From positions 806,001 through 870,000 of the forward strand of contig NZ_PDFK01000001.1 of the NCBI RefSeq assembly GCF_002845985.1: DNA of 64,000 bases, in the 5' to 3' direction. The notes under the pieces are model-generated. The model was not told the origin of the DNA. It did not search any database and was given only the letters and a program-made list of their open reading frames with translations. Both the position numbers and the translations under genes were made by a program. Each line of letters begins with the position of its first letter. The first letter of the stretch is position 1. The DNA comes from Lysinibacillus fusiformis (GTDB lineage Bacteria; Bacillota; Bacilli; Bacillales_A; Planococcaceae). This document shows, in pieces, positions 25,500 through 36,500 of the stretch.

Positions 25500-26978
25500 T
25501 TACGTTACTAAATAAGCAGAATCTTTTGAGGATACTTCCAATGTATCAAGTTGATTAAATGTGTAAATTGGGAACTGCAGATGAAAGCATGTCCCCTTCT
25601 GTAGTTCACTATTAACGCCTATTACCCCATCATGTTCTTCAATCACCTTTTTCACGAAAGCAAGGCCCAGTCCTGTCCCTGTTGATTTTGTCGTGTAAAA
25701 AGGCTGGAATAGGTTTTGAAGTGTCGTGCTGTCCATGCCAACCCCTTCATCTTTAATCATAAGCTCGACAATCGCACAGTCATTTGTCGCCATTTCAACT
25801 GTAATCGTGCCACCATTATTCATGGATTCCATTGCATTTTTAATTAGGTTCATTAACACCTGCTTTAAGCGATTCTCGTTGCCACCGATATAAATTTGGT
25901 TAGAAGGAGAAATGTACTGAATCATAATATTTTTCATGAGTGCATCTGGTAGCATAAACTCAATGACTTGCTTTACAATATGATCCAGTTCTAATAATTC
26001 AACTTTCATCGTCGTTGGCTTAGACAACACTAAAAGCTCGGATAAAATTTGTTCCATCCGTTGAAGCTCACTGTCAATAACAGAGAGATACATGCGTGAT
26101 TCATCATCAGCATTTAACTTTAATAATTCAGTAAATCCCTTTAAAGAAGTTAATGGGTTACGAATTTCATGCGCAATACTTGCAGCCATCTGTCCCACAA
26201 CATTTAATGCTTGCTGATGCTCGACTTTATGCTGAAGTTGTTTTTTCTCTGTTTCATCATTGATAACCGTGACAATAATATTATTGTATTCATCGAAAAT
26301 ACTGGAAATTTCATAATAGCAAGTTCTGCTTACTTGTGTTTCATCGACTACATGAATACTTGCATGCTTGTCACCCATCAGCTTAGACAGGTATGATGTA
26401 ATTTGTCCCTTTTTCAATGTAAATGAATCGAATATATGTTGATGTGCTTTATGGAGCAACTGCGAATTTTCAACTTTCAGAAACATTTCCGCATACTTAT
26501 TAAGCCCAAGAATAATACCGCTAGCATCACTTACAATAACAGCATAAGGTAAATAATCGTATGCATTAAAAGATTGTGATCTTTCATGCGCCTGACTCAT
26601 GTATAATTTATGAGCAACATCATCATTTAGTGTAGAAATTTGCGCAACAATTTCTTCTGTATTAGGATCATAAAAACATTTAAAAGACAGCATTTCATAG
26701 TCGTTTCCAGTTGTACGAATATTAAAAATTTCTTCTGAACGTAAATCATTTTGTAATTGTTTGACGAATTTAGTCCATTTAAAATTAGATGGCTCGTCCA
26801 TAGCTAAATAGCCAATATACGTTAAATTAAGATTAAAACGTTTAATAGCAGCCTCATTAACGTTCAAAATTTTCCCTGCTTTATTGAGTATAAGTGTTGG
26901 TGACGAAGTACTTTTCATAAGATTTCCAAAACATTGATTAATATCATTTTGCTTCAACTTTCTCACCGAACCTTTCAA
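25500..26978 (-). CDS. soluble PAS-domain sensor histidine kinase, sporulation-kinase type
   Basis: 492 residues, no transmembrane helix. Two PAS domains lie at about 15-125 and 130-245, then a HisKA domain with the H-box QMAASIAHEIRNPLTSLKGF (about residue 265). An HATPase domain follows with N-box LMNLIKNAMESM, G1 DEGVGMD, F-box LFQPFYTTK and G2 GTGLGLAFVKK. This architecture and the H-box sequence match phosphorelay kinases of the KinA/KinE group that feed Spo0F and Spo0A. No response-regulator gene is adjacent, as expected for such orphan kinases. The first codon is a TTG at 26978; a GTG at 26966 or a TTG at 26957 are alternatives because the Shine-Dalgarno is weak. Confidence 0.9.
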   Translation of the reverse strand: MKGSVRKLKQNDINQCFGNLMKSTSSPTLILNKAGKILNVNEAAIKRFNLNLTYIGYLAMDEPSNFKWTKFVKQLQNDLRSEEIFNIRTTGNDYEMLSFKCFYDPNTEEIVAQISTLNDDVAHKLYMSQAHERSQSFNAYDYLPYAVIVSDASGIILGLNKYAEMFLKVENSQLLHKAHQHIFDSFTLKKGQITSYLSKLMGDKHASIHVVDETQVSRTCYYEISSIFDEYNNIIVTVINDETEKKQLQHKVEHQQALNVVGQMAASIAHEIRNPLTSLKGFTELLKLNADDESRMYLSVIDSELQRMEQILSELLVLSKPTTMKVELLELDHIVKQVIEFMLPDALMKNIMIQYISPSNQIYIGGNENRLKQVLMNLIKNAMESMNNGGTITVEMATNDCAIVELMIKDEGVGMDSTTLQNLFQPFYTTKSTGTGLGLAFVKKVIEEHDGVIGVNSELQKGTCFHLQFPIYTFNQLDTLEVSSKDSAYLVT

Positions 26979-27177
26979 AAGAGTAAAAAACCTCTAAATC
27001 GAATTTTGAGCCTTTACTATACTTTATGACAGCACGATTCTATTATTACAAAATTTAGTAAATTTAAGTATTTTAAATTATTTCACGAACCGTTCACAAA
27101 ATAAATAGGTAAAAAGAATTATATTGTATGTCAGATACTTGACTGATACAATAAGATGTTGAAAGGAAGATTATTGC

Positions 27178-28917
27178 ATGAATACTATTTTAACTACTTT
27201 AAATGCAAAGTATATTCACACAAATTTAGCATTGCGCTATCTTAAAGGCGCCGCTTTACCAGAATTTAATCCAATTATAGCAGAGTACACTATTAAGGAT
27301 CCTGCTTTTAATATTGTATCAGATTTATTCCAAAAAAAACCTGATATTGTTGGATTTAGTTGCTACATCTGGAATATAGAAGAAACCATTCACGTTATAA
27401 AAATGTTAAAGACTGTCTGTCCAAATGTTAAAATTTTGCTAGGAGGTCCTGAGGTTTCTTACGATTCTCATCATTGGTTACGTCAAATACGCGAGGTAGA
27501 TTTTATTGTCATGGGCGAAGGAGAAACTTCTTTCAAACAATTATTACGCTATTTCCACGGTGAAATTTTGTTAGAGGATGTTCCAGGCATTTGTTATTTA
27601 GAGGATGGAAAAGTCAAAATTCACGCTATGCCACCTAAAATTGATTTGCGTGAATTACCAAGTCCATTCCGCTTTGAGGAGGATCTTCCCCATTTAGGTA
27701 AACGCATTCAGTATATCGAAACAAGTAGAGGCTGCCCATTTAGTTGCCAATTTTGTTTATCTTCTATTGAAGTAGGTGTACGATACTTTAACCGTGAAAA
27801 AATAAAAGAAGATATTCGTTTTTTAATGGATAACGGAGCTCAGACAATTAAATTCGTGGATCGTACCTTCAATATTAGCCGTAGCTATGCAATGGAAATG
27901 TTCCAGTTTTTAATTGATGAACATAAACCTGGTGTTGTATTCCAATTTGAGATTACTGCAGATATTATGCGCCCTGAGGTGATTCAATTCTTAAATGACA
28001 ATGCACCAAAAGGTTTGTTCCGTTTCGAAATTGGCGTACAATCTACAAACGATTTAACCAATACACTCGTGAAACGTCGTCAAAACTTTGAAAAGCTAAA
28101 ACGAACGGTAACAATGGTGAAGGATGGCGGAAAAATAGATCAACATTTAGATTTAATTGCTGGTCTACCAGAGGAAGATTACGCAAGCTTCCGTCAAACG
28201 TTTAATGACGTTTTTGCGATGAGACCAGAAGAGTTACAGCTAGGATTTTTAAAGCTTTTACGTGGTACAGGCCTTCGATTAGAAGCGGAAAAGTTTGGTT
28301 ATACCTATGTGGATGTCTCTCCTTACGAAATCTTTTCAAATAATGTGCTAACCTTTGATGATATCGTACGCATTAAACATGCAGAGGATGTTCTTGAGAA
28401 GTATTGGAATGACCATCGGATGGATCATACGATTGAATACTTAGTTACTGAGGTCTTTGACACACCATTTGATTTTTTCCAAAACTTTGGGACGTATTGG
28501 GAAACAAAAGGTTGGTCTCGTATTGGCCATCAGTTGGAAGATTTATTCCGCCGTTTATTAATGTTTTTGGAAACTGTGGAGGGCGTGAATTTAAATATTA
28601 TCCAGAGTCTCATGCAGCTTGATTATCTAATGGCACAGCAGTTCCAACCACGTAAGCTGTGGTGGAATGAACGCCCAACAGAAGAGCAACAAAAAGCCCT
28701 TTATCAAGCATTACGCGAAGATCCTACTATCGCTGGCGAGGAATTTGCTAGCTTTAAGCTATCTGAGAAAGAGTTGTTTAAGCATACACTGATTATCCCT
28801 CATGGCCTTGACTATCACAATTTCCTAAATGGCAAAATTGTACAAAAAAATGGCTATCTGTTAACCTATTTCCGTCACGGTCAGCAACCATATTTTGCAT
28901 CTATCCACTCTAGTTAA
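27178..28917 (+). CDS. B12-binding-domain radical SAM protein (DUF4080 type)
   Basis: 579 residues. A cobalamin-binding-like Rossmann domain at about 1-140 contains VGFSCYIWNIEETIHVIK and GGPEVS. A radical SAM domain at about 170-400 carries the cluster motif RGCPFSCQFCLSS (CxxxCxxC), followed by a C-terminal DUF4080 region. Relatives are class B radical SAM methyltransferase-like proteins of mostly unknown substrate. The canonical cobalamin DxHxxG is not evident in the N-terminal domain, so B12 may not be bound. A GAAAGGAAG Shine-Dalgarno precedes the ATG. Monocistronic, with a terminator downstream. Confidence 0.92.
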   Translation: MNTILTTLNAKYIHTNLALRYLKGAALPEFNPIIAEYTIKDPAFNIVSDLFQKKPDIVGFSCYIWNIEETIHVIKMLKTVCPNVKILLGGPEVSYDSHHWLRQIREVDFIVMGEGETSFKQLLRYFHGEILLEDVPGICYLEDGKVKIHAMPPKIDLRELPSPFRFEEDLPHLGKRIQYIETSRGCPFSCQFCLSSIEVGVRYFNREKIKEDIRFLMDNGAQTIKFVDRTFNISRSYAMEMFQFLIDEHKPGVVFQFEITADIMRPEVIQFLNDNAPKGLFRFEIGVQSTNDLTNTLVKRRQNFEKLKRTVTMVKDGGKIDQHLDLIAGLPEEDYASFRQTFNDVFAMRPEELQLGFLKLLRGTGLRLEAEKFGYTYVDVSPYEIFSNNVLTFDDIVRIKHAEDVLEKYWNDHRMDHTIEYLVTEVFDTPFDFFQNFGTYWETKGWSRIGHQLEDLFRRLLMFLETVEGVNLNIIQSLMQLDYLMAQQFQPRKLWWNERPTEEQQKALYQALREDPTIAGEEFASFKLSEKELFKHTLIIPHGLDYHNFLNGKIVQKNGYLLTYFRHGQQPYFASIHSS

Positions 28918-28921
28918 TAAT

Positions 28922-28961
28922 AAAAGCTAGTTCTGTGCTAACAGTCAGGACTAGTTTTTTT
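28922..28961 (+). terminator. terminator after the radical SAM gene
   Basis: CTAGT(T)CTG / CAG(G)ACTAG stem followed by seven T residues. Confidence 0.75.
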
Positions 28962-29841
28962 CTTTCTTAAACAATTCTTAAATCCTTTTCACAAAAATAA
29001 CATGACTGTATATGTACTTTCTTCGACTAACTAAATGAGTTAGTCAAGTATTCATAGCCTCCCTCCAAAAGTTTAGGGCAAATGCCTTAAAGACAAGCTA
29101 GTTCTATTTTGTAAATAATACCCACAAAAATTTTAAAAATGCGGGAAAAACAATTTTAAATTTTTTGAAAATTGTATGACAATTTCGTATTTTTCACCTT
29201 TTTTAATGAAAAATACGCAGGAATGTTCTTTATTAAGTATCATTTTCTTCTAAAACATTCCCCATTATTACGCATTTATTCGTGTAGCCTTTTTATGTGT
29301 TTTTTATTGTATTTGAACTACCTATATTAAGGCAATTACTTTTTAATTCCTTAAAATTAACTTTTGATAGGGGACGCGAACAAGAGGTTTTCCCTAGTGT
29401 ATATACACCTGTAATGACAGTTTTCGACAAATTACTTCTTTTTATCTATATATAATAGAAGAAAGTCATTTACTATACTTATAATATTTACCAGTAAATT
29501 CGTTTTATTCATAAAATAATCTTTTTGCTGACTGTATAGGGTGCAATGGCCCCAGAGCTATGTATTTAGTGTATTGATTGGTCAAAATAGGGTAATTATT
29601 TTTTTAGAATCATATTAATAGTAATGTGTTATGCTCCCTAGTTAGCATGAGTATTTCAAGATGCATACACACTCTCAGTTATGAAGTAAGAAGCTGATGT
29701 AGATGTAACATTGTTAGTACCATTCTTGCTCACAAAAATAGAGAGATAACTGCAAATAGCTATTTACATGTAACCACTGAACATGAAAGAAGTCCCCTCA
29801 AAAAATTCAGTGATTATCTAGAAAATTGAACTTTCGGGGGC
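28962..29841. other. 880-bp AT-rich region without a recognisable gene
   Basis: No frame with a ribosome site and plausible protein was found. The region holds AT-rich hairpins, including a perfect 11-bp stem CGTATTTTTCA / TGAAAAATACG at 29186-29217. A T-rich loop lies between the arms, with a weaker CAATTTT/AAAATTG pair just before. No riboswitch, tRNA or repeat could be recognised. It could host a small RNA or be decayed sequence. Confidence 0.4.
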
Positions 29842-29870
29842 AAAAAAGGGCAATCTAATGATTGTCCCTT
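29842..29870 (-). terminator. terminator after the K+ transporter gene
   Basis: On the minus strand GGG(A)CAATC-ATTA-GATTG(C)CC followed by six T residues. Confidence 0.8.
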
Positions 29871-29903
29871 ACAAAGCCCTTATATACCATCGTTTCGTTA
29901 TAA

Positions 29904-31259
29904 TTACCCAATGATTACGCGTTCCTTTGGATAATGGAAGCTTGATTTTTTCCCTCTACCCCCACCACCAAGTGTGTAAAGGAAGGAAATTAACCCTACT
30001 CGACCGATAAACATTAAAATAATGATAATGATTTTACCAATGACAGATAAGTCCTCGGTGATTCCTAACGACATACCACAAGTACCGAACGCTGAAGTGA
30101 TTTCAAAAATGATCTGAATCAGTGATGCTTGTGGCTCTGTGATGAGTAAGATAAGTGTAGCAATTAACACCATAAAAAATGCTAATAAAATAACGACGAA
30201 TGAGCGAAAGACATCTATTAAATGAATTTCTCGCCCAAATACTTGAATATCTTCTCTTCCCCTAGCAAAAGTAATTAAGAATAAAATAGCTAAGGCAAAA
30301 GTAGTTGTGCGAATCCCTCCACCAACTGAGCTTGGCGAAGAACCGATGAACATAAGGAAACTCATAAATATATCTGTTGCTTCACTAAATGTCGTAACAT
30401 CGTATGTTGTCAATCCAGCCGATCTTGTTGATACTGAATGGAACATCGCCGAAAATAGCGCCTCGTGCCAGGACATTTCCTTGAAGGAATGGAAAGATTC
30501 AAGAAGTAAAATGACAAGTGCACCTACAACAAATAAAATAGCGTATGTGGATGTAGTAATTTTAGTAAATAAACTAAAACGAAAATTCTCACGTCGATTG
30601 AGCAAGAACGTTTTTAATTCGATTAATACTGGGAAGCCGATAGCACCTAACACGATCAGTACCATTGTAACCATTTGTACAAAGTAATCATCATGAAATG
30701 GCAGTAAGCTCATTCCAGTTATATCGAAACCACCATTTGTTGTAGCAGAGATGGAAGCAAATATCCCATGTAAAAAGGCTTCTTCAAATGTATCAAAATA
30801 ATTGGTGAAATGTAGCGTTAAAATAATCGTACCCGCAACTTCAATGCCAAATAAAATCTTTATGATTTCACGAATTAGTTTCACAACACCGGACAAATTA
30901 TACTGGTTATGGTCAATCATAATTAATTGACGCTCACGCATCCCAATTTTTTTCCCTACTAGCAGCCACACAAAGGTACCAAGTGACATAATACCAATGG
31001 CCCCTAACTGTAAAATAACAAGAATCATCACAAGCCCAAAGGTTGTATAGGTTTCCGAAATAGTAATCGTTGTTAAGCCCGTGACACTAACTGCACTTAC
31101 TGCTGTAAACAAGCTGTCTAAAAAGGAAATTCTTACGCCCTCTTGATGAACGCCTGGAAGTCGTAATAACAGGAAGGAAATCGCTATAGCTATAAAGTAA
31201 TAAGAAACAAGTACCTGAAATGGTGTGACAAGTCTATTTGATGATTTTTTCCAAGGCAC
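29904..31259 (-). CDS. ktrD: TrkH/KtrB family potassium uptake protein, KtrD-like
   Basis: 451-residue membrane protein with four M-P-M repeats. The selectivity-filter glycines appear in SVTGLT, TTNGGFD, STRSAGLT and FGTCGMS. The first loop PGVHQEGVRISFLDSLFTAVSAVSVTG recalls KtrD more than KtrB. It forms the K+-conducting dimer of a Ktr system; the RCK subunit (KtrC) is not in this window. The start chosen is a GTG at 31259, eight bases after GGAGGAG. The longer frame starts at a GTG inside that Shine-Dalgarno sequence. No c-di-AMP riboswitch was seen upstream. Confidence 0.9.
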   Translation of the reverse strand: MPWKKSSNRLVTPFQVLVSYYFIAIAISFLLLRLPGVHQEGVRISFLDSLFTAVSAVSVTGLTTITISETYTTFGLVMILVILQLGAIGIMSLGTFVWLLVGKKIGMRERQLIMIDHNQYNLSGVVKLIREIIKILFGIEVAGTIILTLHFTNYFDTFEEAFLHGIFASISATTNGGFDITGMSLLPFHDDYFVQMVTMVLIVLGAIGFPVLIELKTFLLNRRENFRFSLFTKITTSTYAILFVVGALVILLLESFHSFKEMSWHEALFSAMFHSVSTRSAGLTTYDVTTFSEATDIFMSFLMFIGSSPSSVGGGIRTTTFALAILFLITFARGREDIQVFGREIHLIDVFRSFVVILLAFFMVLIATLILLITEPQASLIQIIFEITSAFGTCGMSLGITEDLSVIGKIIIIILMFIGRVGLISFLYTLGGGGRGKKSSFHYPKERVIIG

Positions 31260-31321
31260 TTTAACAACTCCTCCCACATATGATGCCCAACTAGATAGAT
31301 AATAGTATAGAAAAGATACAT

Positions 31322-31352
31322 AAAAAAAGAAAGAGAAATAGTAACAACTATT
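31322..31352 (-). terminator. terminator after the terC gene
   Basis: On the minus strand AATAGT-TGTT-ACTATT followed by a T-rich run (TTTCTCTTTCTTTTTTT), about 20 bases after the TerC stop. Confidence 0.6.
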
Positions 31353-31367
31353 CCTCCCATTTAGATA

Positions 31368-32129
31368 CTAATTATTTTTTTTATGACGAACTCCCACTAG
31401 GTAGCCCACAAATGCAATGCCTAGTAAGACTATCCAGAATGTTAATTCCCAGGCAGTTGAATGGGGAAACTCTACAGGTAATATCCCTACTTTTTCATGA
31501 GCTAATGTTAAGACAACGAGCTTCACACCGACCCAACCAACGATAAGAAATGCTGCCGTTTCAAGTGAAGGATAATCGTTCAATACTTTAACAAACCATT
31601 GTGCTGCAAAACGCATCATAATGACACCGATAAATCCACCAAGAAGCATGACAATAAATTGTCCTCCATTGATGCCACCAATATCAAAATTTCCTAAGTG
31701 AGGCAAAGTTACAGCGATCGCAACGGCTGCCAACATCGAATCAATAGCAAATGCAATATCTGCTGCTTCAACCTTAAGAACCGTTAACCAGAATCCAGAA
31801 CCCTTTTTCTCTGCTCTTTCAGCTGTTTCCTCTTCATCATCTTTATGTTTACGCAAATCATATATATTTTTCGCAGACATAAACAATAGGTAGGCCGCAC
31901 CGACTGCTTGGATTTGCCAATAGTTTACCAATACTGTAATAACAAATAAGGCGGAAAATCTGAAAATCAGTGCTCCAAATAGTCCATAAAATAACGCCTT
32001 TTTTTGCTGTTCCTGTGGTAAATGCTTGACCATCACAGCCATCACTACCGCATTATCAGCTGCAAGTAATCCTTCTAATACAACAAGGACAATTAACACC
32101 CAGCCGTATTGTAATATAATTGCTTCCAT
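31368..32129 (-). CDS. TerC family membrane protein, manganese-controlled
   Basis: 253-residue integral membrane protein with seven or more helices. The TerC hallmark EGLLAADNAVVMAVMV lies near residue 18, and the second acidic motif EAADIAFAIDSM at about 130. Bacterial relatives (YkoY, YceF, MeeF-like) export Mn2+ that loads secreted metalloenzymes. The start is the ATG at 32129, seven bases after GAGGAGG; a longer frame to 32168 would run toward the riboswitch expression platform. A yybP-ykoY riboswitch lies directly upstream, strongly supporting a role in manganese homeostasis. Confidence 0.92.
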   Translation of the reverse strand: MEAIILQYGWVLIVLVVLEGLLAADNAVVMAVMVKHLPQEQQKKALFYGLFGALIFRFSALFVITVLVNYWQIQAVGAAYLLFMSAKNIYDLRKHKDDEEETAERAEKKGSGFWLTVLKVEAADIAFAIDSMLAAVAIAVTLPHLGNFDIGGINGGQFIVMLLGGFIGVIMMRFAAQWFVKVLNDYPSLETAAFLIVGWVGVKLVVLTLAHEKVGILPVEFPHSTAWELTFWIVLLGIAFVGYLVGVRHKKNN

Positions 32130-32183
32130 TCTAGTGCCTCCTCTAAGCTCTATCCCTAAAACGACCATTTTATCTAAAGTACA

Positions 32184-32392
32184 AAAGAAAAAAGCCTCTG
32201 CCCTAATTCAGGCAAAGGTCTCGCTAAGTAAATTCGTACCTATTTCTTTTATGGTACATCAATCTACACGTCATTACGTATAGAGCCATTCACTATCACA
32301 CCCGATGGTCATAACCATGTCTTGACGAATGTGAAACCAGGACATATCATTCCTGTTAGCTACTCCCCTTTGACAAATTGTCGAAGGTATCT
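32184..32392 (-). promoter_or_regulatory. yybP-ykoY manganese riboswitch with terminator platform
   Basis: On the minus strand the 5' part contains AAAGGGGAGTAGC and the 3' part AGCGAGACCTTTGCC. These are the two internal-loop sequences that form the Mn2+ site in this riboswitch class, separated by a variable arm. The 3' part overlaps a terminator stem (CCT(T)TGCC / GGCA(G)AGG) followed by TTTTTTC at about 32182-32219. Ligand binding would sequester the first half and permit terC transcription. Confidence 0.9.
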
Positions 32393-32448
32393 TCTTTCCA
32401 TCATTATAGCACTATCATTTACAACTGACAAAAATATCTATATTGTTT

Positions 32449-33534
32449 TTACTTAATCTGAATTTGATAGCTCTTCTCTTCCTTATGTGCTAAATAAAAG
32501 GCAATCATTTTTGGCATAGTCTGTATAAAATCAGGGCATGTAATACCACCTTTTTGTAAAATTTGCTGTGCTTCAGCTGTGTCAAATGTGGCATTCCATG
32601 TTAAGTAATCTAGCGTTTCTTGTTCAACTCCAAGTTTTTTTCGAATAAAAGGAACTTGTAACGATAGCTTTGCTAATATAAATGGGAAACGTCCCTTTGG
32701 ATAGACATTCGTTATTAATTTCACCATAGTACGGTATACTTCCTGTACAGGGTGAGGATTGGGATCTGTTAAATGAAGTGTCTTGCCTTCTGCACCTTGT
32801 TCATTCACTACAAAAACTGAGGCATTTAAAATATAATCAACGGGCACGACATTAATCGTTGATGTCGATCGGCCGATGTATGGAATAAAGGGTAAACTCT
32901 TTAATCGTTCTACTAAATTTAAAAAGAAGTAAGGTCCATCAAATTTAATGGTTTCACCTGTCATTGAATGCCCTCGCACTATCCCAGGTCTAATAATCGT
33001 AAGTGGTATTTCTGATTTTAAATCTTCAACTCGAAGCTCGGCCTCATATTTTGTTTCCTCATAGTAGTTTTTAAATGCTGGAGGCCGAATGAGTTCATTT
33101 TCACGCAGTATCCCTTCACGTGTGCCTGCCACATAGGCTGTACTAAAATACATATAGCGTTTTAAATTCGGTAAGGTGCGCACAAAATCATTGACCATTG
33201 TTGTACCATGGACATTCACTTTCCATGCAAGATCACGTGGTACCGCTAAATCATAAATAGCGGCTAAATGCCAAAGCACTTCTATTTTTGGTACAATTCC
33301 ACTGATTATTTGATCGTCTAAACCCAGATTTGGCAGCGTAATATCGCCTTCTACAATATGAATTGAACAGTCAGGGAAAGCTTCTATTATTTTGCTTTTT
33401 TCCTGCTCTGCCTTAATGGTTTCACCTGCCAACACAATCGCAATAACTTGTTGTGTCTGTCTCTTTTGGAATAATGTCCGAATGAGTTGACTTGAAATGA
33501 AACCAGGAAATCCAGTAAAAAAATGAACGTTCAT
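32449..33534 (-). CDS. extended SDR / thioester-reductase-like NAD(P)-binding protein
   Basis: 361 residues. Nucleotide-binding motif TGFPGFISSQL at residues 7-17, an acidic region VEGDITLPNLGL, LWHLAAIYDL, and the active-site pair YYEETKYEAE (YxxxK, about residue 175). It resembles the NAD_binding_4 / male-sterility reductase group that acts on acyl thioesters or aldehydes. The gene lies 20 bp downstream of an RND efflux gene in the same direction, so the two are probably co-transcribed. Substrate is unknown. Confidence 0.85.
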   Translation of the reverse strand: MNVHFFTGFPGFISSQLIRTLFQKRQTQQVIAIVLAGETIKAEQEKSKIIEAFPDCSIHIVEGDITLPNLGLDDQIISGIVPKIEVLWHLAAIYDLAVPRDLAWKVNVHGTTMVNDFVRTLPNLKRYMYFSTAYVAGTREGILRENELIRPPAFKNYYEETKYEAELRVEDLKSEIPLTIIRPGIVRGHSMTGETIKFDGPYFFLNLVERLKSLPFIPYIGRSTSTINVVPVDYILNASVFVVNEQGAEGKTLHLTDPNPHPVQEVYRTMVKLITNVYPKGRFPFILAKLSLQVPFIRKKLGVEQETLDYLTWNATFDTAEAQQILQKGGITCPDFIQTMPKMIAFYLAHKEEKSYQIQIK

Positions 33535-33554
33535 CTCCTATTCCCCCTTGAAAT

Positions 33555-36500
33555 CTAGCGCATCTTTCTTGTTTCTTTATCCACTAAACTATAGATAATC
33601 GGTACAATATACAATGTTAGCAATGTCGAGGTGACAAGGCCTCCAATAACCGCAATCCCCATCGGTTGGTTCATCTCTGTTCCTTCACCAATACCAAGCG
33701 CTAGTGGAAACAGTCCTAAAATAGTCGTTAATGCCGTCATTAAAATCGGTCGAAGACGATCTTGGCTAGCCAGTAAAATAGCTTCATAAGCAGACATGCC
33801 CTTCGCCTTTAGCTGGTTAATATAATCGACAAGCACAATGCCATTGTTCACGACAATCCCTACAAGCACTAAAATACCGATGACAGACGTCACACCGATT
33901 AAAGTATGTGTTGCGAACATAGCAATCGCCACACCGATGATCATTAATGGGACTGTAAACATGATGACAAACGGATATTTAAATGACTCAAATTGCGCAG
34001 CCATTACAATATAAACTAGTACGATTGCTAGCATAACTGCTAATAGCATATCGTCAATTGCACTATCATAAAGCTCTCGATCCCCACTAAAAACAATTTG
34101 AGTAGCAGGCGGTAAATGAACTTGGGTCAATGCTTTATCTACTTTTGCCGAAATGCCGCCCAATGATTCCTTTGTTTCATAATCTACAAAAAAGGCTACT
34201 GCTGCTGCCTGATCAGAACGACGAATGGACACGGGTCCCTCTTGTATAGATACAGTAGCAACATCCTCTAATTTCACAAACAATCCTGCTGGAGAACGAA
34301 GCTGCATGGCTTTTAGCGCATCTATACTCGTATTAAATACCTGTCCAAAACCCGTATAAACGGGTAATACAGCGCCGTCCTCAGTAAGTAGTTGAGACGT
34401 TAATTGTCCTTTTGTCATTTGGTTCACGGTTTGAGCAATTTGTGCTGGGATAAAACCGTAGTCTTTTGCTTTTTCTCGATCAACCTCAATTTGAATCTCT
34501 GGCACAGTCTGGTCTAGATCCGTTGAAACCTTTGTTACTTCTTGAATCGCTTGTAGCTCTTGCTGCACTTTTTTAACAGTGTGCTGTAGCCTTTGTTCAT
34601 CTGAGTCTGTTAATCGGAACGTTAATGTATGTGGTGACGAACCCGTTGCTGTTGATACATTAAATGTAATATCAACTTGCTCTCCAAGCTCTCCCTTTAT
34701 ATCTTGCTCCAGCTCTTCCACAAATTCAAAAATGGAACGTTGCCTTTCTGCTAATGGTACTAGTTTGACATACATTTCAGCTTGATTGGCGCTCGTTTGT
34801 CCACGCGCTTGCGATTGTTGCGTACCCCCAATTAAGCTAACATAAACATCCACATCTTTTTCCTGCTTCAAGCGCTCCTCAATATGCTTCACTACCTTTT
34901 CTGTTTCCGATACAGCGACACCTTTTTCAAGATTGACACTTATAGATGTGAATCCTTCATCGGTAGGTGGTAAAAATTCTGTACCAATTCTAGTCAGCCC
35001 AAATAAGGATAAACCAAAGCACATCACCGTGAAAATTAGAATTAGCAGTCGATGCCGTAATACCCATACAATAGAGGATTTATAATGGTTGTAAAATTTA
35101 GAGCTACTGCGCTGCTCATAAAAATTGGTATTTTTCATTTTTAAAAGACGACTTGCTAGCATTGGAACGACAGTAAGCGCAACTACTAGAGAAGCGATTA
35201 GGCTGAACGAAATCGTTAGGGCGAATTCTGTAAATATTTGTCCAATCAATCCTTCGATAAACATAACAGGAATGAATACGGCTATAGTAGTTAACGTGGA
35301 AGCTGTAATAGCAAGTGCAACCTCCTTAGTTCCTTCCTGCGCTGCAGTGATAGGATCCTTTTCTAGCCCTAAATGTCTTTCGATATTTTCAATAACAACA
35401 ATGGCATTATCCACTAGCATACCAATGCCCAGTGCAAGAGCACCTAGTGTCATGATGTTAAGGGTAAAATCCGCAAAAAACATCAACACAAATGTCACAA
35501 TAACCGAATAAGGAATAGCAATACCAATAATGATTGGACTCTTTACACTACGTAAAAAAACAAATAGGATGAACATCGCGAATAATCCACCTAAAATTAA
35601 AGAAGAGCCAATGTTATTAATGGCTAAATCTACATAATTACCTTGATCGACAAGAATGTCTGCCGTTATTCCCTTATATTGCTCTTTCTTTAGTAGTTCA
35701 TCTAATGTTTGCTGAAACGCTTTGGAAACTTCTGCTGTATTCGCGCCAGATTCCTGTAAAACGGACATAAGGACTGCTGGATGCTCATTGGCACGAGTTG
35801 TCGTAATAGATTGTTGCTCTGTCCTCTCTACGGTTGCAAGATCGCTCACAGTTAGCGCTTCACCTGTTAACGGGTTCACTGAAACGATCAAACTTGCAAT
35901 ACTTTCAGGTGACGATAATGTACTTACAATACGTGTTGTTAACAGCTTACCATCATCTGTTGAAACAGGTTCACCAGGGAGAGATACATTATTCGCTTGG
36001 ATAATTTGTATAATGTCTGCTTGTGTTAAGCCTTTTTCCACTAGCTTTGCTTCGTCTAATATTATTTGAACTTCCTCGATCAACTTGCCAGAAACATTTA
36101 CACTTGCAACACCCTCTGTCCGTCGCAGTTCTTTTTCTAAGTCCTCTGCTAATAAACGTACATCTACATCATTATTTTCTGCACGTAATGATAGTTGAAT
36201 AATGGGAAATTGAGACGGATCAAACTTTAAAAAACTAGGCTTGCCCGCATCATTTGGCAGCGGTGTCATATCAATTCGCTGTAAAATATCGAGTTGGATA
36301 TCTTCCATATTCGTGGACCAATTAAACTCAAGCATAATTAAATTAGAGCCTTCTTGTGAGGTTGACTGTAGTTTTTTTATGCCAGGTAAGGTGGCAAGTG
36401 TAGCCTCTAATGGTTTCGTTATCTTCTCATTCACCTCTGTTGGACTTGCCCCAGGATAAGAAGTGACAACAACACCTATGGGGGGATTTAACTCTGGAAT

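Noticed and set aside
31260..31367. c-di-AMP (ydaO) riboswitch upstream of the KtrD-like gene
   Set aside because: Only about 100 bp separate the start from the terC stop, and none of the conserved ydaO blocks is present.
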